Of a stretch of 64,000 nucleotides of DNA, positions 50,251-61,732 are shown one piece after another. Source of the stretch: Azadirachta indica. Lineage: Eukaryota; Streptophyta; Magnoliopsida; Sapindales; Meliaceae. The DNA is taken from assembly GCA_022749755.1 (NCBI GenBank), contig CM040451.1, positions 15,008,357 through 15,072,356 on the forward strand. Reading direction: 5' to 3'. How positions within the stretch are numbered: position 1 is the first letter of the stretch; each line of letters opens with the position of its first letter. The notes under the pieces are model-generated. The model was not told where the DNA came from, did no database searches, and saw only the letters and a list, made by a program, of their open reading frames with translations. The position numbers and the translations under genes were made by a program.

Positions 50251-50411
50251 GACAAGCTAGTTTATATTTAATTTTCATTCCCAATTAATTACTTAAATAA
50301 AAATAAGACATATTTTTGGTAATTATAATAATTTAGTTCTAATTGTTAAAAGTATACTAACAATTAAAACATTGAAATTAAATTCTTTTTTAATAAACAA
50401 GCACTCAGAGA

Positions 50412-50699
50412 ATGCCAAAGAGAGAGTATTGGCAAGTTCGCAGAGTGCGTAGGAGTAAAATGGGGTTAAAAAATGCAATTGAAGTTTTTATACCCATTAC
50501 ATCTATCCTTGATCCTCATACCAGGATCAACGGCCTAGATGATTCCACAACACCGCCATTGATGTGGCTATCTTACACCGAAGGGAAGGCACGGTGGACC
50601 AGTAATGCAAGGGCACATGGCAGGATAATGAAGAGTTTAAAGGCAATAACAATTATTGCATTTATGTCAATTGGATTCAAAAGTCGCTATTGTGTTTGA
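50412..50699 (+). other. unrecognised 95-codon open frame
   Basis: It starts MPKREYWQVRRVRRSK and has a basic N-terminus, no signal peptide and no motif I know. It lies between the two copies of duplication E, in DNA that is less AT-rich than its surroundings (50400-51200). Without similarity or a promoter it may be a relic of a larger gene or a chance frame. Confidence 0.2.
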
Positions 50700-52020
50700 T
50701 GTTTAGCTGCCAAGTGAAAGCCGATTTATGTTAGTTGTGAGGAAGACTTGGTGTTCAAAAGAAGCAGTGGGTATATTTGATTAGGGGGATTTGTAAATCA
50801 TGCATGGCTTGGTACTCTGATCAATTTGATGTCATTCGAAAAAGATCTTAGTTGTCTTAAAATAAAGTTTCTGATAAAAACATTAATTTTATTGAAAACT
50901 GAGGGGGCTTGATGTTTGGAAAAATGACCTGAGGCCTGATGGGTTAATGGGTTGCACTCTAGTAAGCTTATATAATTAGTTAGTTCGACTGAAGAGGGAT
51001 CCTGGTCAAATCATGTCTAGTCAAAAAAATTCGACTGATGTGGCATGCTTATGCAAAATTGTTTTGGAGTATAGAAAAGTTACCTTGAGCCCATAGAGCA
51101 AATAGGTTACATGTTAACTGACTTGATGTTTCGACAATTCCAATACATTTTGTTTGGATCAAGTTAAGAAGGATTTTGATCAGGTGTCACACAAGTGGAT
51201 CTAATCAGCTAATAAGATTGTTGTTTAAAGGAAATTTTTAGGAGAAAAGTAAACTTAAAATTGGAAGTTTTAATTTAAGGTAAGTTAGAATTTTATAAGA
51301 TACACTCCACATTCTATTAGAATTCCTAATTTTACTAGAATAAGGAAATTAGTACTCTTACATATATGTTGCATTTTTTTCATCTACAAGCATTCATAAT
51401 TTTTTTAAAATAAGTAGAAAAAATTTTTTTTTAAAGATAAAATAGAGAGAAATTTAATCTTTACTATATGGTATTAAAGTCACAAATTTCGATATCAACA
51501 TTGATATAGAATAAAAATTAATTAAACATATTTTTGCAAAAACTAAATAACTATTAACAATACTATCTTTTTTATTAAATAATTAGTTGATTATCTATTC
51601 TATAGTGGTATAGAAAAGGAAAATGATTAAAGCGTGGAAAACTTTCAAAAACTTTTGATGTGGCAGCAAGATGACTCCCAACAACTGGAAACCACATTTT
51701 CTGCATAATAACGAAATCCACAAACTCTCAATCATTTGTTTAACTTAGTGGAGAGGTTGCTTCGACTCTTATATCAGTATTCAACATGTAATAAAGACGA
51801 AGTTAGGCATTGATTTAATTAACAATTCTTTTTATTGTAAAACTTTGCCATTGGGAGTCAAAAGTTATGAGAGATGCGTGTACGTCAGATTGCAACTTCA
51901 GAAGAAGCAATTTCTGAGCTTTAGGAAGTAAAATGATTCAAGTCTTTGGGAAATTTCCAAAAGGCTTCAATAAATGTATAAAAAATAAATAAATAATACA
52001 TATATTGCTTTCGGACGTGG
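50700..52020. other. mixed-composition DNA of unknown origin
   Basis: 50700-51240 has balanced composition and phrases that recur within it (CCTGAGGCCTGATGGGTTAATGGGTTGCA near 50928; CTTGAGCCCATAGAGCAAATAGGTTACA near 51084), suggesting a decayed transposon or gene. All frames are broken and I recognise nothing. Confidence 0.3.
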
Positions 52021-52024
52021 CAAG

Positions 52025-52465
52025 CACATTGGCTTATTGTTTTTAATTAAGTTGTAAGTGGATTTATACGAGACCAAAAGGATTTATTGTTTTTAAGTTG
52101 ATCCAAAGCGCATGGGATATATCAGTTCTTACTTTTTCAGAAAAACAAAATATAATATCATATCTCCATCTCCCAACAACCTTTTTAATTTGTCTTTTTC
52201 TCTCCTCACTAAATTCTAATATCTTTTTCTCCACCAAAATTGTGATTAGATAGTTTTAGTGTATCATAACATTGATATGGTGAGAAAAAAAAAAAAAAAG
52301 AAGCTCAATAAACAGATTTCCAGAATTGGGAATTTGGATTTGGTTAAAAAATTTTAATGTTTTAGTGATATATAATTAATTAATTACTAACATATTATAT
52401 AAAATTTAATGTTTGTCGACAAATTCTATCAATTATTATTAGATTTTATATTCTATATCAATTAT
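52025..52465. repeat. local duplication E, copy 2
   Basis: Counterpart of 49815-50250, about 2.2 kb downstream in the same orientation. A GC-rich patch (GGGGGGGTGGCGGGC) follows at 52690-52755, and the open frames at 52982-53357 behind it have no recognisable product. Confidence 0.6.
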
Positions 52466-53464
52466 TATTATATATTAAAGAAAAAAGTTTCTAAAATTAT
52501 ATGTTTTCTTATAAGAAAAAAAATTTTAATTATACAAGGAAGAAAATTAAAAAAAATGTCTTTAAAAAAATTACTTAATAAGTAAAGTATTAATAAAAAT
52601 ACTTCATTATTTTTGGAGATGCTAAAATGAATATTTTAAATATAAAATTATTTTTTGTCTAAAAAATTAATATTATTTTAAAAAATTTTGGTAGAGGGGA
52701 GAGGGGGGGGTGGCGGGCTGCTTTATGGCCCCTTAGGCCTTGAAGAGCTCTGCCATTGGAGCTAAGATTAATGGTCTTGAAATCAAAATGTAATGATTTA
52801 AAGTTTACAAGTGCTAAAATAATTAAAAAAATAATTTAAAGAATTAAATTAATAATTTATAGATATGAATTTTAATTTTTTTTCAAGCATGTAGACGTCA
52901 GCAACAGAAAATAGAATTTTCAATTATAGTTTAACATACTAAGTTTGTAATCTTTAGTTTATGATCTCTTAATATAACAGATTGATATTTAGACAGGTAA
53001 GTGAAAAATCGGATAAATATCACATGGGGTATATGTCATATGCTTCAAATGGACTTTCGGATATCCAATATTTAGAGAAGATAATAAAATGGTTGATATT
53101 GAAGCAATTTTTGGCCTTGAGTGTCAATATTACTTGCTGCTTCGTGGAATTCTCCTCCAACATTCAACGAGACTCCTCAATTAATTTTAGGGAGAATCTA
53201 CTTTTCGATTTGTATAATTGTCTATTTTTTTTTTTTTGACCTTTTGATGTGTTCTAGTTCTTCTTTGTATTCTTCCTTTGTTCTCGTTAATAAAATAAAT
53301 TGTAAGAGTTATATTTTAACTCTTAGAGTTTACGAGAAGAAAAGTATTAATTCTTAGTTAATAAATTTTATGTTTATTAAACAATTTAAAAAAAGTTTAA
53401 AAACTTTTTTTTTGAAAATTTGTGTAAAATCTTTTAACACCTTTTACTTTTAGGATAATATATA

Positions 53465-54060
53465 AAATAAGGGGTAAAAAAGATATTAAGGTTGCGATCT
53501 AATTTTTTCATAAGTTCTAGTGATTTTAAAAATAACCTTAAAAATCTCAATTTAGTATAAAACAACAATTATACTCTAATACAATAATAATTATTACAAA
53601 TAACTAAGAAATACCTAAAATTAATAAAATAAAATATATTTATATAAAATACAATAATAAATAAATCAAATTTATTTATTATTTTAATAATATATCATTA
53701 AAATAATTTTATTATAATTATCTGTAAAAAAGAAATTAAATAAAAATAAATTACTCAATTCTTTCTTGCAAAATGAATTAGACATTTACAATTATTAAAA
53801 ATTAAATAAAAATAAATATTATTTTATTAATAAAATACTAATTTATAAATCTATTTATTTTTTAGCTTATTTAGAATAAGTATTTATGATTATATTGTAA
53901 TTTTAATAAAATATATTTAAATATTAATAAAATAATAAAATAAAAATTATAATATATTAATAAATATAATAATATTAATGTGTTATAGAATAAATAACAA
54001 TTTATTTATTAATATAATTTACATAGATATACTCTGTTTTATCAAATTTTAGAGTTTTAT
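53465..54060. repeat. third, diverged copy of the MULE-type MITE family
   Basis: CATAAGTTCTAGTGATTTTAAAAATAACCTTAAAAATCTCAATTTA-type sequence at the left recalls the terminal repeat of 39487-40190, and the AT-rich interior with TATAAAATAAATAA-like blocks fits the same family. No target duplication was identified. Confidence 0.45.
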
Positions 54061-54660
54061 TAAATATTTGTTGTACTAGGGATAGTTTAATTTGTTCATA
54101 AGATTTGAAAAATTCAGTTTAGTGTATTAAGAGTTGAGGGGAACATCAATAACTAAATAATTACATTAATACTCGAGAATCAATGAATCGGGAGGTGAAT
54201 TAATTTTTACGAGTTAATAGGTTAAATTAAAAGAAATTAAGTTAGATAGGGATATCAGCTAATTTATCTATTTATAAGACTTAGTTTTGCACTCGGAATA
54301 AGATTATGTAAAACCTATGATTAGTATACTGAAAATGAAAATATTGTGAATTCCCAAATAAGAGAAACATGACGAAGATTAGGTAAAATTGAAATTCTAG
54401 GACCATCTTCATATTGATTTCCACACATACTTTCTTTATTAGCTTATTTTTTTTGAATTCTATTATTGTTATAATCTTGTTTATATTTTCTTGTTATTGC
54501 AATTATTAAGGGCATAGATAAAGTTAATCTATCATACTTGAAATAATTAGTTTTAAAAATATAAAAACTCAATTTTCGTGGGTACGACAATCCTTTTTTA
54601 CCACTTTACTATTTGTACAACCCCGTATATTTGTGGGTTGCATGGGTAACATAACACGAG
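54060..54660 (+). mobile_element. Ty3/gypsy 5' region (LTR or leader) remnant
   Basis: The segment lies directly before a gag remnant. Its end (TTTTCGTGGGTACGACAATCC near 54577, then CCACTTTACTATTTGTACAACCC) is the type of leader seen upstream of gag in dicot gypsy elements. LTR borders were not identified. Confidence 0.4.
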
Positions 54661-54664
54661 CAAT

Positions 54665-54975
54665 AGCGAGCAAGTTAACTACCACTTGTGATTCACGTAA
54701 GGTGGATGTTCCCAAACCCAAGACTTACAATGGGTTGAGGAGTACTAAGGAGGTGAATAACTTTTTGTGGGGGATATAGCAGTACATAAAAGTAATGGGT
54801 ATTACTGATGAACAAGCTAATGTAAGCATTGTCACCCAATATCTCATTGACACGGCTATATTACGGTGCAGGAGAAGGCATGGTGACATTGGTAATGGTA
54901 CGTGCCATATCGAACACTTTTGAGGATTTTAAGAGAGAACTTAAGTGGTAATTCTATCTGAAGAATGCCCCACAT
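54665..54975 (+). pseudogene. Ty3/gypsy gag remnant
   Basis: Translation gives gag-type phrases: KVDVPKPKTYNGLRSTKEVNNFLWGI, stop, QYIKVMGITDEQANVSIVTQYLID, then TFEDFKRELKWQFYLKNAP-like wording after a frameshift. This is the N-terminal part of the retrotransposon capsid (Retrotrans_gag-type). It contains stops, and the rest of gag-pol is absent. The remnant ends where segmental copy B starts. Confidence 0.65.
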
Positions 54976-55004
54976 GTTAATTTTGTTTATTCTCTATTTA
55001 CCTT

Positions 55005-58000
55005 ATTAAATAGAGAATACTGTGGCCATTAAATTAGGATTTAGGTGAAGCCTTACATGTGTCAGTAATGCAGTTATTTATTTATTTATATTTATTTATT
55101 TATTTTTTCAGTGAGAGAGATTGTCCACAACACACAAAATCCAAATGTTTTCAATAAATAAAACAAACTCTGTTTAATAAGGCCTAGGCCTCACTCACAT
55201 CCCAAATTAATTTCTCTCAATTCCTTTTATGTTTTAGAATTGAAAATTGCTCTACTTCTCTTTATCCAAAAAGTGTGTTTGATATAAGCAAAACTTACTT
55301 GTTAGTAGCCTATTAGTAAAGTATTTACTTCCTTCTGTTCAATAAGAAAAGTAATTTGAGTCACCGCAGTCGTATCAAGATAGATTTTTTCTAAATTAAG
55401 AACAAATTTTGCTCAAACTTGCAGTAATCTAAAACAAGTGAAAGTTACTTGCCAGTAGCCTATTAGTAAAGTACTTCTCTTCTCTTCTATGAGAAAAGGG
55501 ATTCAAGTCTCCATGGTCACATTAAGATAGTTTTTTTCTCTAAATTAAGGGCAAATTTTGCTGTGAATTATAGTAATGTCAAACCAACGAAAGCTACTCG
55601 CTAGTAGCTTATTAGTAAAGTATTTACTTCCCTTCTCTTCTATAAGAAAAGGGATCGAGTTTTCATGATTGTATTAAGATAGATTTTCTCTAAATTAAAG
55701 GTAAATTTTGCTTAGACTTGCAGTAATTTCAAACGAATAAAAGCTACTCACTAGTAGCCTATTAGTTAAATACTTCTCTTCTCTTTAATGAGAAGATGGA
55801 TTTGAGTCTTCATGATCACGTTAAGTTAGATTTTTCTTTAAATTAAAGGCAAATTTTACTCAGACTTGTAGTAATTTGAGATGAGTGAAAGCTACTTGCT
55901 AATAGCCTATTAATTAAGTACTTCTTTTCTCTTCTCTTTCATAAGAAGAAAGATTCGAGTCATGACGACATTAAGATAGATTTTACCTAAATTAAGGGTA
56001 AAATTTGCTCAACCTTACAGTATTCTCAACTCTTAACTTCTGACAAATTTTTGATCTATGCATTGATAGATTGTACATATAATTATGTAATATAATTTAT
56101 ATTATAATTTTAAAAATATAATATAAAATTTTTATATTGTTTTTTATATATATTTTTGTATCTTTTATCATTTACTTCATGTCTTTATTTTTTCCATTTT
56201 TTATAAACTAAATTAATCAAAACATTTATATAAATAAATTTTAACTAAACAAAATCAACTCCTACAAATAAAACTTCATTTGTTTACTCATTTTCACAAT
56301 AATAAAACCAAAATTTACAAATAAAACAAAAATTTAAGTAAAGAAGAGAGAACAGGAAGCTAGGGTTCACAAGGGTAGAACTTGAATATCCTTGAATTGA
56401 GTTGGGTCATTACGAGTTATCCCATTTTCATTTTCTCTTCTTTTATTTTTACCAAATCACATTTTATTCTCGACATTGAAGATGTGGGTTCAAGTCCTAT
56501 CAAAGTTTTGGTAAGACTCGATCATCTCATGTGCGGATAGATACTTGTTTACACAAAGGTAGCAATTATACCAAATCTGCCTAGATGTTTAGACTGAACT
56601 ATGGAATTGTAACTCTAGTATAATATTAATATTTTTTTTCCCAAAAAAAAAAACACTTTATACTTTCTAAATATTAAGTACTTAGAAACAATACCCATGA
56701 CACTTGTGCGATTTAATTCTTTCAACCAAAATTTTCCTATAATATCTCAATGACACAAAATTTATAAAGACAATTTGCATAAATATTATCACATCAATAA
56801 AGTGGCATAATTATTTTTTTATTTGTTTTTAATATCTATTTCTCAATTATATATATAAAGTTTTTCAATAACAAATTTTAAAAAAAGACTTTTTTATTAT
56901 TACTTTTGAAATATTAAAGGAAATTAATTATAAATGGAGAGAATAAATTCAGTATTTTAGTCCAATAATTTTATATATAGTACAATACCATCTGCAATTT
57001 TGTTGAATTTTTTCCTTTTCATGTGGTTATAAAATTCTTTTCATTTAAGTATTGGTTTTATATCTTATAATTTACTAAAACCATTAGTTTAATAGTTAGC
57101 AGCATTTGAAACTGAAACTCTAATATTATAATAAGTTTAGTTTAATATTTTTCGATTTTTTTTTGTTATTGAAGTGAATCACTAGCTAGTTTTCCTATTT
57201 TGATTATTTTCATAAATATTAATTTTAAAATATATTTTTTAGTCAAATGATGATAAAATAGTTTGTACTTTTTGTAATTAAAATAATTTTTAAAAAAAAT
57301 CTATAAAATGCTTTTTATAGAATGCTAGTTTGTCCATAAAGTTTATTAACTTAAATTCAAATAAACATTGTAAATTAAACAAAAAAACACTTTGCAAATG
57401 TATTTGAAATTAACTTATATATAGATATCTTAGCATCTTTTTGAGTATCTTGAATGTGAGAGTAAATTTGATCTAATTTGAATTTAAAAATCAAGATAAT
57501 ATTATAATAAAATAATTGAAGGATAGTCCAAATACAAGGCTCTCTCCTTAGGCCAAAAATATGAATATTGTAATAGCAAAGTTTAACATTGAAAAATATT
57601 TTAGTTATTGTAATAGGAAAAGACATTTGCCACCAAGATCTTGGCCTGGTGCTACGTACTCAGACATCCAAATCCTTCCAAGGACTCTACCATAAGGGCA
57701 TGTATCCCTTTGCTATGAGGACAGATATCCCACAGTAAAATTTTGATAATATATTAGTAATTATAAATTGTAATTATATAAAATTAAAAAAATAAATAAA
57801 ATAAAAAATAACACTTGTTATAAACAAACAGATTATAATTTTATTTTTGAATATATAAAATTTAGGAACCTAATTATTATTTATCCCATGTGTAAATATC
57901 TAAAACTATTACTTGATTTTTATGTTAATTCAGAATTTTTTTTTGATGAAATCCAAAACCAACTATCTCCATTTTTATTATTTGTCATGAATTTCTTTTT

Positions 58001-59010
58001 TATTGCCATTCTAAACACATTGTTTGAAAATGATGAAAAATAATTTTTTTATTAAAATAAAATTTACAAAAAAATGCCATTAAACATATATATATATATA
58101 TATATTTCTATTTTCCATTTTACAGACAAAAAGAATTTGGAAGGGTAGATTATGTTTTCAAAAGATGTCGCATTTATTGTCTTAATTTAGCTTAATTAAC
58201 AATCAACAAAAGTTAAGTGTCTATGAAAAGTTTATATAAAATCTACGATAATAATACCTAAATAATTGTAAGTAGATGAGCGCTAATCTCATAAATAACT
58301 AAAGATAAATTTTCTCAACTTGAACTTGATGAGAGCTCTGAACAAAAATTTAGTTTAATGCTTGAGCTACTGTGGTAATTGTAATAAATTCTTTTGTGAC
58401 ATGTCCTTATCTAAGTAAACTTGCATTCTCCTCTATGATAAGATTTTGTAACAAAAGACTTTGTTATACAATAAAATTCCTCTTATTTTAATTAATATAA
58501 GATTAACTACAATAAAATTTTGGCCAAATAAGTAGCACGTCTCTTTTTTTTTTTTTAAATAAAAAAACAGCATGTCTTTCAATATTGTTTAGGTTTTCTT
58601 AATGGGCTCTAAAGTTTTGAATTTAGAGCATCAAGCATTTTCAGACCTCCTAAACTACGCCTAGAGGGTGGATTATATATATATATTTTTTATAACTTAA
58701 TTATATAATAAATTTTTTTTATGTCTAATATATCTAAGTGGGCCTAGTTGAAGTATTATATTTATTTAAGTTAGATTTAAGTTTACTCTTACTTATCATA
58801 TTATGCTCCATAATTTGTGCTCTAATAAGTCGTTTAGAATTAATTGCACTACTATAAATTATCTTAATTGAAACTGTGCTATTTTAGTTTTGAGTTTAGG
58901 CTCGAACCCAAAACTTAGTTTTAACCTTCAATATCTTCCATTGATTATGATTTGTTAACTATTATATATTATCATGCTTTCAAAATTAATTAGTATCGGA
59001 TATTTACATG
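55005..59010. repeat. segmental duplication, copy B
   Basis: Counterpart of 37965-41650. Relative to copy A it lacks the MITE of 39487-40190, has the five-unit tandem array at 55300-56040, and carries an extra stretch at about 57615-57810 (CACCAAGATCTTGGCCTGGTG ... ATATCCCACAG). No gene recognised. Confidence 0.85.
55300..56040. repeat. tandem array of five ~140-150-bp tRNA-like units
   Basis: Units start with AGTAGCCTATTAGTAAAG or variants at 55314, 55454, 55603, 55753 and 55901. Each continues with CTTCTCTTCT, GAGAAAAGGGATTCGAGTCT, ATTAAGATAGATTTT, TAAATTAAGGGCAAATTTTGCT and CTTGCAGTAAT. The phrases TAGCCTATTAGTAAAG and GGATTCGAGTCTC resemble RNA polymerase III boxes A and B, so the unit may derive from a tRNA-type SINE head. 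Unit sequences differ by many substitutions, so the array is not recent. Confidence 0.85.
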
Positions 59011-60397
59011 GCAAAATGTAAAATCTTTGTCAAATTGACACCATAAAAGAGAACTGGTAGTCAAACAAAGTGGTTACTCGCAAATGTTTCAAAATAGCTA
59101 GCTTTCAAGCAAATCACTTACAGGGATACTGACGTTGGTGGCTTTAAAACTATCAAGCGGCCTAAAATGGTTATTGGATGTTAAATCTCTGCAGTTAAAC
59201 TTCAAGTTTTGATATGTAAATGTGATCATGATCCTTCTCATGACAATATGAGTATAAAATCATGCAAAACATATACGTATAAATCAGATGTGATTTATCT
59301 TCATTATTGTCCATTAGTATCTGAAATGTGATTCTCAATAAATTAAATTTGTCGATCCTTGCAATTCTTCTGAAGCAGCATTATCAATATATTATCCATA
59401 AAAATAATAGAATGTATTGGATGATTTAATATTAGAGAATTTTTAACCCTAACCACCATTCATCTCTAATTTTTTTAAATAATCACTGTTTAAAATATGT
59501 TTAAAAAATAACTAAGTTAAAATTTTTTGAACGATACCTCTATTTGAAAATAAATTTTGTGCTAAAAAATATATTTTTAAAAATAAAAAAAGTTTCTTTT
59601 TTTAGCATATTAGGAAGTATTCTTTTGAGTAGAAATATTTTTATCTAAAAAAATTTTAAATAATTATTTTTTTAAAAATATATTTTAAACAGTATGATCA
59701 CGAGTGATGATTTTTCTATTAAAGCGATATTATTACTATTTATTTTTTTTTTATTTTTTTAAATAAAATGATGTAAAATAAAGTAAAAGTTCATTGCCCT
59801 TTTCTTTTGCGATTGTTCGATTATTTATCTTTCCGCGTGAGGTATAGGATTTGTTTAATAATTGACCCAAGTGGAAGCGCATGATTCTAAAATTATTGAT
59901 CTTTTGCTTTTTGAGATTGTCAGATTTTTTCTTCTTTACTTTTTCTTTCCTTTTCTTTTTGAAGAAGCAACATTTTATTACACTCAGAAAAAAAATTCAA
60001 CAGTACAACGACAATCCATAATGTATTATCATCCATTCATAGATAATCTATTACAATATTAAATCAATTATTAAACGACTATCACTGACAAATAGGGAGT
60101 ATCATTATCATAATTCAAAAAATACAAAAATAACTAATAAATAAAGGTGGATTTTATAGTATTAGACTTGGTTTGGTATTAAGATACTTCTATTGTATTT
60201 TAAAAATAAAATTTAAATCTTTTAGTGGGCAATTTTTTAATTAATATTTGACATATACTAATAATATTGTTATGAACGAATCTATTTGTAGTATAAATTT
60301 TACTCTTGATGCCAATATTTAAAAAAAATTTATTACAAAATTAACCACTATAGAGTTTATTATAATGAGAACAATTATTATTCTAACTAAATAAAAG
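59010..60397. other. intergenic DNA upstream of the NLR gene
   Basis: 59040-59400 is less AT-biased but has no recognised gene. A foldback repeat lies at 59485-59700 (listed separately). The open frame at 59862-60062 has no recognisable product. Confidence 0.4.
59485..59700. repeat. foldback (MITE-like) inverted repeat
   Basis: CACTGTTTAAAATATGTTT near 59486 is answered by the complement of AAATATATTTTAAACAGTAT near 59677-59696. The complementarity continues inwards over about 80 bases per arm with mismatches. Confidence 0.6.
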
Positions 60398-60990
60398 TAG
60401 GGTTGGCAATGGGGTGGGTTGGGGGTGGGGAGGCATGCCCCATTCCCCACCCCATTCTCCACTAAATTTAATGGGATGGGGATGAAGAATCCCCGCACGG
60501 GGAATGAGTTCTCCATCCCCATATCAATTCTCCGTTTTATATTATTTTTATAAATTAATTTTATTAATATAAGAATTTACTTAACTTAAATAAAAATATT
60601 GTTAATATATTATTGGAAACATAATATAGGGTCTTTTTAATTTTTAATCTTTTACTTTTTATTTGTGTATTCTATTTTTTATAACATTAATTCATGACTT
60701 CATAATTTTTTATTATTAATTACATTTAATTATAATATATAATTTTTAGAAATTATAATATAAAATTATATTTATATATATATAATTTAATTTATAAATT
60801 ATAATATATTTATATTATGTTTTATTAGGGAATGGGGTGGGGTTGGGGTGAGGAGAGGTAAATCAATCCCCGTCCCATTAATAAATTGGGGATTAATTTC
60901 TCTCCGTTCCCCGTAATTTATCTAAATTCTCTCTCGTTTGAGGTGGATCCCCGTGGGTTCGGGGCCCCGTGGGAAATTTTGCCATCTCTA
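60398..60990. mobile_element. hAT-type MITE with perfect 8-bp target site duplication
   Basis: The element starts TAGGGTTGGCAAT and ends TTTGCCATCTCTA, an imperfect terminal inverted repeat of about 12 bases. It is flanked by AATAAAAG at 60390-60397 and 60991-60998. An 8-bp duplication and a TAGRGNTGGCAA terminus fit the hAT superfamily. The subterminal regions are rich in GGGG/CCCC (GGGTGGGG, CCCCGTGGG) around an AT-rich core without a transposase. Confidence 0.9.
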
Positions 60991-60998
60991 AATAAAAG

Positions 60999-61732
60999 AT
61001 TAAATGAATGTTTGTAAGAACTTAAACAAACCAAAAAAAAAAGAATTTAAATCATTAATGTGAAGAATTTTAAATAGTGTACAGAAAACTACCTATCACA
61101 TGAAAATTTGAGAGAAAACTTCTTTATTAAATATTATTTTTTTATTTTATTCGATCTTAAAATTTTTATTTTATAGAAAAAAATATTTAAGTGTAATGAA
61201 TAGTTTTTTTTAGTATGAAAAAAATTGCTATGTTATTTGATAAAAAAGATATTTAATTACCAATTATTTAAATATTTAAAAATTATATAGAGTAAATTTT
61301 AATATTTAAATTTTTTTAAATGCAACGCTAACAAAAAAAAAAAGTAAACATATAATTATAATCGACAAAAAACTGACCCAACGTCGGCCAGGTTGGAAAG
61401 ATGCAGCTAATGTAGTAGACCCAAAAGTTGATGCATATAATCTTTTTAAAGATAATGTTGAAGCATATTAAATGGCTGTTATTCACTTCAACTTGTTGAT
61501 AACTTGATCCCCTACTATTCTATTAATCATCGTTTGTGTTTTCACTTGCATAGCCAAAGTACTATTACTAGATCGTGTTTCTCGGTCAAGCTTTTCAGCT
61601 TAATTTCTTCTCACTTTGGATCGTTTTTCCATTTTTATTTTCACAAAACAAGAGGCGAAGGATTTCAAGGGTAAAGGAGATCTTCGGGAGGTGGCCGAGG
61701 CAATTGCAGAAGATCCATAGGCTGAACTACCC
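60999..61732 (+). promoter_or_regulatory. NLR upstream region with a relic of the CC-NB linker
   Basis: AT-rich to about 61380, then mixed composition. In the frame of the downstream ATG, 61655-61717 reads AKDFKGKGDLREVAEAIAED followed by Pro, then TAG at 61718, then AELP before the Met at 61733. That is the linker that joins coiled-coil and NB-ARC in RPS5-like proteins. The coiled-coil itself is not seen. The real transcript start is unknown. Confidence 0.6.

Noticed and set aside
55300..56040. CRISPR-like array
   Set aside because: Units are 140-150 bp, contiguous and diverged, with no short repeat/unique spacer pattern, in a plant nuclear context.
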